Shown: positions 1 through 11,311 of the stretch, in pieces | How positions within the stretch are numbered: position 1 is the first letter of the stretch | Layout: each line of letters opens with the position of its first letter | Source of the DNA: Cryptomeria japonica | Lineage: Eukaryota; Streptophyta; Pinopsida; Cupressales; Cupressaceae | DNA length: 64,000 nt | Reading direction: 5' to 3' | NCBI RefSeq assembly: GCF_030272615.1 | Contig: NC_081407.1 | Location: forward strand, 434,222,730 to 434,286,729 | The notes under the pieces: generated by a model | Told to the model about the DNA's origin: nothing | The model's database searches: none | What the model saw: only the letters and a program-made list of their open reading frames with translations | Made by a program: the position numbers and the translations under genes

Positions 1-1146
1 ATGCAGGATGTATTAGCCACATTGACATTGTTCAAGAGGATAGAGCTTATTAGGAAATTAGATGCCAAAAATGCACTAGGTGATTACAAGTTATTAATTA
101 AAATGATCTGACAATAAACAATCCTAGCTATGGGTGGTGCATTTAAAACTTAACATTACATACAATTGAAAACTCAGATACCAGATTCATGGTTGTAGGG
201 CAAGGTGCGGGGCCGGGTTTGAGCCGGATCCAGCCCTAGGTTTGCTCCCAGTTCAGCCATATTGGAAATTGGAAAAAAAATTTGAATTTTTTTTTTAAAC
301 TTTATACTCCCACGGGTTTTGTCTTCCTCTGTCCTTCGTCTATCTTCCGTCCCTGACAAAAATGTCTTTTGTATTCCTCCGTCTTCCTCCTCCCTAGATG
401 ACAACCCTCTTCCACCTGCGATCGACTTTCTAAAAATCTATTTTTTATTTTTATTTTAGCTTCAACTTTCCAAAGTTTTTTGTTTTTAGTTCTATTTTTC
501 CTTTTTAAAATAGAATTTATTTTATTTATACTATATGTTTTAAATCGTTCGATTTGGAAATTTTATAATTTAATAATTACTATATTTAAATTTAAAATTT
601 TAAAATATTTAAATTAGACTAACATAATAATTTAAATTATAATATTAATAATAATTTAAATTAAATTTTAAACATATTTTATTATTATTTTGTTTTATGT
701 TTATCTTTATTAAATATTGAAACATATTAGTATATTACTATTATTTTATTACTCATTTAAATTTGTTACTTATAATTTAAAATATATATATACGGACGTA
801 CCCATACCCGTACCCAAGGAAAAAAAATTGTCGTACTCATACCCGAATCTGTATCCGTACCCGAAAACAAAAAAATCCCACTATACAAATTTCCAAATAA
901 AATGATATATCGCAGGAAAATAAATAATTTAATGGGAATAATCCAATTCTTCAAGCACAAAGCTGAAAATACAGATCTTGCATGTAAGGCATTATCACTT
1001 TTAATTAGGAAGCCAATCGCAGACCAAGTGGACTGAACAATCTAGGAATTAAATAGAAAGACGTGATGAACATTGGGTTGAAGACCACTACAAAACAGAA
1101 ATGTTAAATTTGCATAGGGAAATTGACAGCATGTGCAAAAAATTGT
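1..1146. other. AT-rich flank, no recognisable gene
   Basis: Strongly AT-rich sequence with no open frame resembling a known protein. Around 790-870 there are repeated CCCATACCCG and CCCGTACCC words, a style seen at the ends of some plant non-autonomous DNA elements, but I could not find matching ends or a target duplication. Confidence 0.5.
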
Positions 1147-1368
1147 TTTATGTTGTCATTGATGGCCAACTATGTTTTTATAGTCACATAAGTCTTGTAA
1201 GCCAACCGGTAAAGCTTAACCGGTAGAGAAGACAGTTTAACAGTGAACCGGCAAATAGGTCTTCAACCGGTAAACAAGAACAAAGTTGCATTCGAGCTAC
1301 CGGTACAGGCGATTGATGAAGAGTTGGATGATGCGGTTCTATAGGAGTGATGGAGACAAGTATTTGGT

Positions 1369-1376
1369 GCTATATT
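1369..1376 (+). repeat. Left 8-bp target duplication of hAT element
   Basis: GCTATATT directly before CTAAGTCACAA; repeated at 4964-4971 after the other end. The uninterrupted form occurs at 11583-11590. Confidence 0.9.
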
Positions 1377-2227
1377 CTAAGTCACAAAAATCCGCGAATT
1401 TCAAGCATTAAGCCTGATTTTTTTCGAATTTCTAACGTTTTTCAAAAATCCGTTCAAATTCGGCCATAAATTCGTATGGCCACAACGTTATTTTTTTATT
1501 AAAGCTAACAATTAAAAAGCGTTTTTTTTTTTAGGGTTTTAGAAAAGCGTTTAGGTTTTTTCTTAGATTTTCGACAGATTTTTTTTATAAAACCTACTCT
1601 ATGCCTTTGTAAACACACGACTCCTGTGAAGAGGTGATTTTCGGCAGATTTCTAGCAGATTTTCGACGTGGAGAGGTGATCTTGTGTCTGCTGGGTAGCG
1701 GGTATTGACTGTCAGGTATTCACTCTCGTGGCTGAAAAGGCTGGAAATCGTCGTCGGTATTCACTCCCGTGACTTTCGCCGGATTTACAATAGACTAGAG
1801 TTCGTGGTGGGGCTGCAAAGGCCTTCTCAAGGGTCGTTGTCGCTGCCAAGCCTGTTGTCGTCGCATTGTTGCTTGTTCAAGTAGGTGATTTCAATTTTAT
1901 GAACTATGAACTATATATTATGATAAATATAGTTCATAAATATATAACGCAATAATATAATTTGCATTGTTTTATATTTTTTTGATATGTTTAATAAACT
2001 ATTTTATTTTTTATTTTTTTAAGATATATTCTTTTGTGTTATATATTTTATTACTGTGATTTTCATTTTATCATATATCACTGGGAATTATATATATTCT
2101 ATTACAGTGATTTTTTTTGTGCTTTCGTATATTTTATTATTATTAGATTATAATAAAATATATAGTAAATAAAATAATACAGTAATTAAATAAATTATAA
2201 AATCATACAGTAAATTAAGTACTATAG

Positions 2228-2490
2228 AATATTATTGTATATTTTATTTGCTGTATTCTATATTACTTTATTTACTGTATGATTTTATTTACTGTATTAT
2301 TTTATTTACTGTATATTTTATTTACCATATTCTATATTACTTTATTTACTGTATATTTTTTTTGTATTATTGTATTATTTTATTTACTGTATATTTTATT
2401 TACCGTATTCTATATTACATTCCAGTATTCTATTTACTGTATTCTATTCCAATATTCTATTTACTGTATTCAATTCCAGTATAAAATTTA
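2228..2490 (+). repeat. AT-rich microrepeat tract in hAT leader
   Basis: About a dozen irregular repeats of TTTACTGTAT and TATTCTATATTAC-like words, roughly 20 bp each, lie just upstream of the transposase start. It looks like slippage-prone low-complexity sequence. Confidence 0.7.
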
Positions 2491-2543
2491 GTCCATTTTT
2501 TAAATATTAAAAATCATTTTTCTTCTAAATTGTACAGATTGTA

Positions 2544-4545
2544 ATGGCTCCCAACAAATCAACTTTAGAGGGATGGAAACATGTGACCCGCAATGGTACT
2601 TATCTTCATTGTAACTTGTGCCCAAAAGTTTATACCGGAACTTTAACAAGGATAAAAGACCACTTGCTTGGTATTTCAAGGGGTAAAGATGGAGGTGTTA
2701 CTGCATGTCCAAATGTGTCCAAAGAAATTAGAGCTATTTTAGAGAAAGAGCAAGCCTCTTCGATTGCAAGAAAGATGCAGGCAACACAAAAGAAACAGAG
2801 AATTGAAGAGGATGTGTCTAGATCCACATCTATTATGTCTTCATCTTCAAGTCTACCCAAGGCCACAAGGGCATCCAAAGAGAGTGGAACTTTGAAGAGT
2901 CTTTGGAAACCAGTAGAGAAACAACAGGTGGAGTATGCACTAGCAGATTTGTTTTACACAAGTGCTATTCCATTCAATGTAGCTAGAAATCCGCATTTTC
3001 ACAATGCAATTCAAAAAGTTGCAGAGTTTGGCAAAGGGTACACACCTCCCACTTCTGAGGCTTTCAGGACAAGTCTTCTGGAGAGGTCAAAAGAAAGAGT
3101 GACTGAGAAACTAGCTGAGGTCAAAGCCTCTTGGAAGGCAACAGGTTGCACCATATTGACTGATGGATGGTCAGATATATGTCAAGGCCATTGATCAATG
3201 TTTTGGTGGCTTGTCCTGAAGGTGTTGCATTCTTGAAAGTGATTGACACCATGAACCACAAGAAAACTTCTGAATACATATTTCAAATATTAGAGGAAGC
3301 CATTCTTGAAGTAGGGGTGGAAAATGTGATTCAAGTGGTAACTGACAGTGCAGCAAATTGTGTGGGAGCTGGAAAACTGATTGTTGAGAAATACCCACAA
3401 ATATATTGCAATCCATGTGCAGCACATTGTTTGGATTTGTTGCTTCATGATTTGGCTAAGTTTCTATGGATACATGAAGCAATTCATAGAGGGAGAGCAA
3501 TTGCAAACTTCATAAGAAATCATCGTCTCACATTGAGTCTTTACAGGCAGCATGCATCTAGGGAGTTGTTGAGGCCTTGTGACACAAAATTTGCTTCATT
3601 TTATATCACTTTGAAAAGAGTTGTTGAAGAGAAAGCAGCTTTGAGATCTGTTGTTTGTTCCAACGAGTGGGAAAATTCAGCGCTTTCTAAAAGTGCCAAG
3701 GGCAAGAACATAGAGCATATTGTTTTAAATAGCAGCTTTTGGGAGAGTGGAACAAAGGTTTTGTGTATATGTGAGCCAATTGTTGATGTGCTTCGTATGG
3801 TTGATGGTGACAAACCTTGCCTTGGAATGCTTTATGAAAGCATGGATCGTTGTAAGGAAGCTATTCAGAGAGCACTAAATAATGTAGATGCAGAGTACAT
3901 GGAGATATGGGCAGCAGTTCATTCCAGATGGGAAAATGATGCACACACCTTTACATGCAGCAGCTTGCTATTTAGAGCCTAAGCTATTTCATATTAATCG
4001 ACAAGCTGATTTTGAAATTATGGCAGGGTTTCATGAAGCCATTAGCAAATTTGAACTAGATCCAGCAATTGCATGTCTAATTAGAGACCAAAGTTGGCTA
4101 TACCAGAGCAAAAGGGTTGTTTGGAGTAGCAGGAGCCAAATATGATATGACACAAGCTGCGGTACCTAGTTATAGATGGTGGATGAGCTATGGAGCACAA
4201 ACTCCTGAACTTCAGCGCTTTGCCATTAGAATACTGAGTCAGGGAGCAAGTTCATCAACTTGTGAGAGGAATTGGAGTTGCTTTGACCACATCCACTCCA
4301 AGAAGAGGAACAAATTGTTGTCTGGAAAGTTGGGAGATCTTGTCTATGTTCGCAGCAATTTGAAATTGTTCATGAACAAATCAGCGAGCGACTCCACTTC
4401 TTCTTCACAACAACGCATTCCACAAGGCATAGAAGTGTCGATTGCAGATGAGCCTGACTTTCTTGATGAGAAATTGGATAGTGATACAGATGATGATGCT
4501 ACACCATCTGAGCCAAGTTCTCTTAATGACTTAGAGCTTTTTTGA
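2544..4545 (+). pseudogene. hAT transposase (BED finger, DUF659, dimerisation domain), frameshifted
   Basis: Translation from ATG 2544 gives an N-terminal BED zinc finger (residues about 10-60, with CNLC and a later HLL...C pair). A DUF659 core follows: GCTILTDGWSD, then, after a frame break near 3185, VVTDSAANC and the CAAHCLDLLLHDL motif. The acidic residues in TDGWS and VVTDS fit the first two catalytic positions of hAT enzymes. After further breaks near 3945 and 4120 comes the C-terminal dimerisation region with CERNWS (about 4260) and KKRNKL, then an acidic tail. Normal plant members are about 650-750 residues, which matches the summed pieces. Three frame breaks make it a pseudogene. Confidence 0.92.
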
Positions 4546-4763
4546 AGTTCTAAAGTCTTAACTTTTTATTGTAACTTTTTGAAAAGAAAACATCTTCGCA
4601 ATCGTGATTTCATATGTTTCTTATGGTTTATGCTACACCATCTAAGCCAAGTGCTCTTGATGACTTAGAGCTTTTTTGAAGTTCTAAAGTCTTAGCTTTT
4701 TATTGTAACTTTTTGAAAAGAAAACATCTTTGCAATTGTGATTTCACATGTTTCTTATGGTTT
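4498..4763 (+). repeat. 134-bp tandem duplication of transposase 3' end and UTR
   Basis: Copy 1 at 4498-4631 and copy 2 at 4632-4763 both begin GCTACACCATCT and cover the last codons, the stop and the 3' flank (TTTTTATTGTAACTTTTTGA). A few substitutions separate them. Confidence 0.9.
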
Positions 4764-4963
4764 ATATTTTATAAATGTACCATCTTTTAATAATGACTTC
4801 AAATCTATTTAGCAATGTTAAGATATTTTGATAATTTATTAGAAGTATACATATATTTAAAAAATAAACAAAATTATATAAGTCAAATTTTATCCGATTC
4901 TTTTTTTCGAATTTTTCCCTTGTCGAATTTCATCCGAATTCGAATTCGAACCTTGTGACTTAG

Positions 4964-4971
4964 GCTATATT
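4964..4971 (+). repeat. Right 8-bp target duplication of hAT element
   Basis: GCTATATT immediately after TTGTGACTTAG, matching 1369-1376. Confidence 0.9.
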
Positions 4972-5849
4972 CATAACCACATTAGCAGATTGAACAAGAT
5001 GATCGAGATTTGATGTACAGAGCAAGCTATCTGGAAGAACACTTAACCAGTAGTGATAAAGTCACTAAGATTCGTAAATGAGTACAGTTTTTCTTTTATT
5101 TTTGGTTTGTTATGTTGGTGGCCGACATAACTAAGGCATGTAATGTAAGTTTGTCTAGATTCATTGAACTTAGGAAATTGTTCCAAGGTTATGAGTCGAT
5201 TAAGTTGATGTCTATAAAAATTGTGATGAGGTATGAAATAAGAGTGTGAGATCATTAGTGAAGGATGCGAACTTGATTGTGTTGTGATTAGTGAAGCTCT
5301 GTATTGATGTGTTGTTGAAGTTTTGGGAGGAACCGAAGCGAATCTTATCTGACACAGAGGTGTTATATGAAGATCATTGAACTGTTGTTATCCTAACAGT
5401 TGCAGCAGTCAAATCCCTTAACCGGGTAGGTCTTGACAGGCCTTAATCTGTAAATCCTCTAACAGGGTAGTTCAACATTTGAGTTTAAATCCTCTTGCGA
5501 GATTGCTCCTAACAGGGCAAAGCTCCTAACAAGGCTCATCATAGCAAATCCCTTCACCGGGTGACTCCTAACAGGGCGTATTTGTAAGACCTTAACCGGT
5601 CAAAGATTTCTATTCTGCAGATAGTGAATCTTGTGGATACTAACTCCCACCATGGTTTTTCCCTTTTGGGTTTCCACGTATAAATCATTGTGTTATGGTT
5701 GGCATGTTTTATATAGTATTTGCTTATGTGATTATTTTCCTTGCATGCCTATTGATTTTAAAGTTGTTAAGAGGTGTAATCAGATTCTTAAGGTTTTTGC
5801 TTGCATTGATTCATCCCTCATCCCCCTCAATGCCTTATAAGTTTACAAT

Positions 5850-5865
5850 TTGTATCAGAACCAAA
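5850..5865 (+). promoter_or_regulatory. Degenerate tRNA-Met primer binding site of element A
   Basis: TTGTATCAGAACCAA lies three bases after the LTR end ACA and resembles the plant Copia primer site TGGTATCAGAGC with one base lost and one changed. Confidence 0.65.
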
Positions 5866-5921
5866 CTTCCTTGAGGCTTAACCGCTTGGGAAGGATCCCT
5901 AAGGTACACACGAGGGAAGGA

Positions 5922-7214
5922 ATGAGCTATAGAGAGATGTCTAATAAACTTGCAGAAACTAAGGAAGCCCTAGAAACATTGAAAGGTGAGTATAAAGCCT
6001 CACTTGCTAAGAGAAGAGAGCTAACTGAACAACTATTGGAAGTTTCTGAGAGCAGTTCTTCTGATGAAGCAAACATAGATGCATTAGTTGATGAAGTGGA
6101 GAAACAGAATGATGAGAAGGCTAACTTGAGGAGAGAGCTAGAAGCCCTAACCATCAGAATGAGTCAAGAACTTGAAGCAAGGAGGACAGCAGAAGACAAG
6201 ATCAAAGAGAAAGAACATGAGATCTTTAAGCTGAATCAGGAAGTTGGTACCTTGTATGCTCATTGGCATGAGGAAAAAGAGGAAAAAGAAGAAATAAAGG
6301 CAGATCTGGATATGGCAATGTCTCTTAGAGAGACTCTTATGAAAAGGAATGAAGACCTTACAAAGGAACTTGCTGATGCTAATGAAAAACTTGCTAAGTT
6401 TAACAAAAGTTCTACCATGCTTGATGAACAGATTCAATCACAAAGGATGAAAGGTGAGACAACTAGATTAGGTTATACTACATTTAAGAAAGGTGAGTCT
6501 TCCGGTACAAAGGACAACATGGAAGAAGGTAAATCTGCACCTAATATTCAGAAATCCACCGGTAAGAAACCTTATAAACCTGTATGTTTCAATTGTCATA
6601 AGCCAGGACATACTGCTAATGTTTGTAATAGCAGATCTAATGTTACTAATGGTTATAGACCTAATATATATCAAGGATATAAGCCTAGAACTTTTAATGG
6701 ATATTGTTACACTTGCAACATGCATGGGCATAGACCTGTTGAGTGCAGGTATGGAGCAAATAATCCAACACCTCACATGAGTCAGAGGTTCGGTGATGAT
6801 TGGCAAAGAACCTTTAATGATCGAAGAAGTCCTAATTGGCAGAGACCCTATGTTAACCGGTCTAGCCCCTATAAGATAGAAAAGAGGATGAATGTGGTTT
6901 GCACAATCTGTCATAACTACGGTCATGTAGCTATGAACTGCAGAAGAAGGACTGGTAGAGGCAATGATGGACCTTGGAGAGCATCTGGTATGGCTTGTTA
7001 TCATTGTCATCAACCGAGACATATTGCAAAGTTTTGCAGAGCAAAGGTGAATCAACTAGTAAATCAATCTACTGACCCAAAAGGGAAGATCAAAATTGAT
7101 GTGGAGGAGACCAGAGCTGAAATGAACAGAATCGGGAAAAAGAAGAATGATGAGAAACCATTTGAAGATTCTAATTCCTCACCTAGTGTGGAGAACCCTT
7201 CATCGGCAAACTAA
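5922..7214 (+). CDS. Gag-like protein with coiled coil and four CCHC zinc knuckles
   Basis: An open frame of 430 codons from ATG 5922. An upstream in-frame reading overlaps the primer site and is unlikely to be used. Residues about 1-190 are a long heptad-like, Glu/Lys-rich coiled coil. Then come four knuckles of form C-x2-C-x4-H-x4-C: CFNCHKPGHTANVC (6586-6627), CYTCNMHGHRPVEC, CTICHNYGHVAMNC and CYHCHQPRHIAKFC (to about 7042). Such knuckles bind RNA in Gag nucleocapsids. I see no UBN2 or other capsid domain, so the coiled coil may replace it as the assembly part. This is the only unbroken long frame of element A. It resembles plant pol-less elements that keep only Gag, but the four-knuckle layout is unusual. 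Confidence 0.75.
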   Translation: MSYREMSNKLAETKEALETLKGEYKASLAKRRELTEQLLEVSESSSSDEANIDALVDEVEKQNDEKANLRRELEALTIRMSQELEARRTAEDKIKEKEHEIFKLNQEVGTLYAHWHEEKEEKEEIKADLDMAMSLRETLMKRNEDLTKELADANEKLAKFNKSSTMLDEQIQSQRMKGETTRLGYTTFKKGESSGTKDNMEEGKSAPNIQKSTGKKPYKPVCFNCHKPGHTANVCNSRSNVTNGYRPNIYQGYKPRTFNGYCYTCNMHGHRPVECRYGANNPTPHMSQRFGDDWQRTFNDRRSPNWQRPYVNRSSPYKIEKRMNVVCTICHNYGHVAMNCRRRTGRGNDGPWRASGMACYHCHQPRHIAKFCRAKVNQLVNQSTDPKGKIKIDVEETRAEMNRIGKKKNDEKPFEDSNSSPSVENPSSAN

Positions 7215-7680
7215 GTTGTTAAAAAGCTTAGGGGGAGCTTAATGTTAGATCCATTTCAGAACCCCCCGAAGGACCATGAGGTAAGTTAAATCTGCATACT
7301 TTGATGCATGATGATATTGAGAAGTGATTTTATGATCAAACCAGTAGGTTTGATGTGTTATGAGAATCAGTAGTATGTTAAAAGACGTTTTAGGGTTTTA
7401 CCAGTAAGAGCATTTAATGCGGTAGATAATGGGCAAATAAAAAGAACTTTCTGAATGTCGCTTGTCACTTTGGATTCTTGTGAGCACTCGAAGAGCGAAA
7501 AGAGCAAAAATAAAGTTTGTGTTTGCACCATCTAACCGTATTGACAGAGTTTTGAGGAGATTTGAGGTGATCCACAATCGATAATCGGCGAGAGAACATT
7601 GTCGGTGTCAAAACCCTAGTTGTACAAGGTATTTATCCGACAAATCCTATTTTTTGTTGATAAAGTCTGAATCCTTGAGA
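7215..7680 (+). other. Spacer between the two reading frames of element A
   Basis: Contains a short purine tract (AGGGGGAG, 7229-7236), of the kind found before LTRs, and then sequence without coding potential. It might be a leftover of an internal junction. Confidence 0.4.
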
Positions 7681-10600
7681 ATGGATACCCTGCATCTAGT
7701 AGATGTTACAAACAGGCCTCGTCCAGAATTTAAAAGGCACCTGTTTAAGTTTGTTGAAACTGATCCCGCCAGAGCCTTATCCAAACTTCCCTATAGAGTG
7801 TTACATGTAGAAGATGTTAGATCTTTTTATCATTGCAAATTGGAGGATCTTGGTATTTTTGCGATCGTTGACCAACATAAATTGTTGTGTGATAAGAACG
7901 AAGTGTTGAAGGAACAATTTAAGAAGGTTACCGAGAAAGGTTTTCACCATGCACTAAATTCCATTGATGATTTTGATGGTGAACATGTCAGATATGTTCT
8001 TAGCAGGATTCACGACCAATTTATGTGGCTCGATAGACCACATAAGATTACAAAAGAAGCTATTCATGCAGTCACCGAACTTTGTGCCACCGGTGAGGTT
8101 CTAGTATTGAGATCCGTTCCTAAGAATGATGTAGCTAAATTGACTGATTCAAGATGGGATGGAAGAGCAATGACAGTGAATGATATTAACGATCTGACAG
8201 TTAAATATGCTTCAATGGTTATGGGTTACCGGATATATCATTCTAGCAGGATGAAAAGCATCCCTGTTGTAGCCATTCATACCACATACCGGATGATAAT
8301 TGAAGATGTTGATTATGATTTGTCTGAGGCATTGTGAAGTCAACTGATACTGAATCTTGAGTCCATCAAGAAGGATAAGAGATTGAAGTTTAAATTTGGA
8401 CAGTTGATCATTGGTTTATTTTTCTACTTTCATAACTCTTTTCCCAGTATCGGTGATGTTCAGTGGTCTAAGGACACACCGGCACTATTACAGATGAAGA
8501 ACAGCATTAGAATGTTGGGTAATGGTTTTGATAAGATTGCATGGGGATATTTTAAAGATTTTCAGAAGAAAAAAATGCAAGAGAGAGGTTACCGTAGAGT
8601 ATTGTCCAAAGATATGAGGATACAATTTGTTTCATGGTTGATACAGATACCTATATGATGGAGGCAGCTGATCCCAAGATAACTTGGGTGATGCCTATGG
8701 GTTATGAAGTCGAGGTTGATCTTTTGGTGGCGTATGCAGATCACTTGTTAGCTCAACCGATAGTTACGACTGCAGAAAGATTTGGCACCTACAAGGAGAA
8801 ATCTCTACAAGTGCACTCTGAATTAAATAAACCGGTAATTGCTAAGAAAGTGAGAAAGGAAGTGGAGGCATTTGTTGAACAACAAGGTTTTACAAAGGAA
8901 GCCATTGCAAAAGCAAGAGCAAGACATGCAGCACAACAGGCAGGTGCATCAAGTGCCCCAACCGGTACCTCCACCGATATGAAAACAAGAAGTAAAGATG
9001 CAAAGATTAAGAAAGAGATACCTGCTGAAGCAAAGAAGGAGAAGCCTTCCAAGATACAATTCAAGAGAAAAAGGTGAAATCGTTGAGCCCCATGCACCTA
9101 AAGCACCGGTAACTACAGGGAAAAGGAAAAAGGAACAAGCGAAGAAACCGGTAGCTGCTGATGAAGAAGAAACTGAATCAAAAGGTGAGAAGAAAACCTT
9201 AAGAGCTAGTGGTAAGAGATCAAAGGGTATTGGAACTTCCACTGTCAAGACTGTAAAGAACCGGTAACAAAACTTACATCTTTTGAAAAGTTAATAATGC
9301 ATGTTAAGGAGTATGGTTTATTAACTGTCGTGAAGAAACTTTATGATAGTTTTGGTGAGGATGAACAAAGACAAATAGAGGATGCAGTTGTTTTCATGAT
9401 GAATAAATACAGCAAAGCCCTAATTGAATTGCAAGGGCTAATTTCAAATTCTTTATATAACAAGATTGATGCAAGATGGCAGGCGGGCATGAAACAAGAC
9501 AGAGAATTTATTGAATTCATTCTTAAAAATTTGCAACCTGAAGCTACAAGAGAGGAGATAGATGAAATTCTTGCAAAGGTAAAATCATCTTTAAGATCTA
9601 AGAAAAGGTTGACAAGAATGTTAATTGGTGAGACCCAATCAGTTCATATGGAAACTGAACAAATTTTGAAAAAGTTACTGGGTTTATTACCAGATGAGGA
9701 GAAAGAGCAACCGGAGAAGCTTAAGGTAGAAGATATTCCGGACAATGTTGATATAAGTGACTCTCAACCTAATGAAATTGTAATAGGAGACCAACCGGTA
9801 GATGATCAACCGGTCAATACACAAACAAAGACAGTTGTCATTACTAATGATGACACTGGTACTAATGATGTTGATGCAACTGATAGTCTAAATGTGCAGG
9901 TTGATGATGTGCTAATGTCTAAACAACAACAGGGACAGGAAGAGAAGAAAGATGAAGAAGACAAGAGCTCTAAAGAGCCACCGGTACATACACAAACTGT
10001 TCTGCCATCGGTAAATGACAATGAAAAGAATAAGGAAGAAGAAAAGACAGAAGAAACGACAGAGGATAAACCTAAAGAGAAGAAAGAGGAAGAAGAGAAG
10101 GAAACAGAGAAATCTGAACCTAAAGTGACACCTCTATCCTTTACTTCTAAGAAGAAAATTGATGATGATGAGGACGATGATGCATTAAGTATACAAGGAC
10201 CCATTAATATGGATATGATGAGTTCTACATAATTAATGGAGATTGCAACTGCAATGCAATCTAGAGCAAAGAAGAAGAAAATGAAGGAACAACAAAAAGA
10301 AGCTGAGACAATCCAACATGCAATTGAAATTTTGTCAAGTTTATTACCAGAGACTGATACAGACAATTTTGCTACACCGATTGATAAGTTAGGTCAATTG
10401 GTTAATGATGCTAGTGAACAGATGAAAACATTTGAGGATGCGGCATATGTTTGTGCAGAAAAGGAGTATAAAAAGCAAAGGACAGAGCAATTAATGAAAG
10501 ATATTGATAAAGCTAAAGTTGCTTTGACTGTTAATAAGGACTACTTGATGGAAGCATTGGAGACTGGCAGTAAGATCCTTTCTACTGTGGCAAATTTTTC

Positions 10601-11009
10601 TTTATTTTGTGATGATTTGGTAAAGAAGCGGGAAGCAAAAAAAGAACTTGAAGTTCTAAGTTAATCATTTAAGCCCCTAAATGATTTTGCTATAACTTAT
10701 GGTAGATCCGTTGTAGAACTTCAACTTAAGCTCAAAGCTTATGAAAATGAACAGGTAAAGAGAACAACATCCCTGCAGGAACTACAAACACAGTTGATAC
10801 CAAAAGTTGGGATCTTGTACAGAGAGTATAAAGAGTCAGAAGCTATCCTTGCTTCCCCGGAGATGAGCACTATAGATGCCATGGAGGAGCTTGCTGGGCA
10901 GATCAGGACACAAGTGGAGATAACCAACACTATTTTGGAGACTTGGCATAATGATCTGGAGCAATTGAAATCTCATTTTAGTGATGCTTTTTCTAAAATT
11001 GCATTGTAA
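7681..11009 (+). pseudogene. Second long reading frame of element A, unknown function, broken
   Basis: One continuous protein of about 1,100 codons can be followed from ATG 7681 to TAA 11007. It needs frame changes near 8640, 9050 and 9258 and passes in-frame stops at 8335, 10230 and 10662. The first ~450 residues look globular. Next is a Lys-rich, then Glu/Lys-rich low-complexity linker (about 9000-10200, with an Asp run), and the last ~250 residues are predicted helical or coiled coil. I recognise no enzyme motif. The globular/charged-linker/helical order parallels the gene at 22420-25641, and both lack retrotransposon enzymes. Relationship to plant transposon-associated domains such as Transposase_32 is possible but unproven. 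Confidence 0.6.
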
Positions 11010-11311
11010 AAACATTTTGAACTCCTATATCTATATATGCTATGCAATTTTGATGTAAATGTATTTATCTTTTCATGTATTTACTTTCCTTTGTCATTGT
11101 TATCAAAGGGGGAGTAGTAGTTGAAAAGAGTCAGTCAAAATTTTGTTGTAGTCATAATGGGGAGTCGTAGTATGAGTCTTGTAATGGTTTAAATTTTTGT
11201 AATAGCATGTAATTGCTAAGGGAGAGTATGTGCCATGAATAGAGTCAATTTTTGTATTGCACACTTAGACAAAAAATTTCTTAAGTGTTGACATCAATGC
11301 CAGGCCGAGAT

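Larger units (their letters stand above)
1377..4963 (+). mobile_element. hAT DNA transposon, 3,587 bp, with degenerate transposase
   Basis: The ends are perfect 11-bp inverted repeats, CTAAGTCACAA and TTGTGACTTAG, flanked by the 8-bp duplication GCTATATT, the duplication length typical of the hAT superfamily. The subterminal parts are rich in CGAATT words on both sides. The single gene inside encodes a BED/DUF659/hAT-dimerisation transposase with three frame breaks, so this copy should not mobilise itself. Insertion was into the LTR of element A; the other LTR has the intact site, so insertion happened after the two LTRs formed. Confidence 0.93.
1147..5847 (+). repeat. 5' LTR of element A, interrupted by a hAT element
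   Basis: Two blocks, 1147-1376 and 4972-5847, become one LTR when the intervening hAT element is removed. They align with the copy starting at 11361. The second block carries reiterated CCTAACAGGG and AACCGG words and the stretch around 5646-5690 that element B also has in reverse. The LTR probably ends with ACA at 5847, three bases before the primer site. Its beginning (TGTTGG in the other LTR) is missing. Confidence 0.75.

Noticed and set aside
6468-7055. 195-codon minus-strand frame
   Set aside because: Shadow of the zinc-knuckle frame at 5922-7214, whose four CCHC motifs decide the coding strand.
9806-10366. 186-codon minus-strand Ser/Phe-rich frame
   Set aside because: Antisense of the Glu/Lys-rich linker of the broken frame at 7681-11009; no start context or motif of its own.
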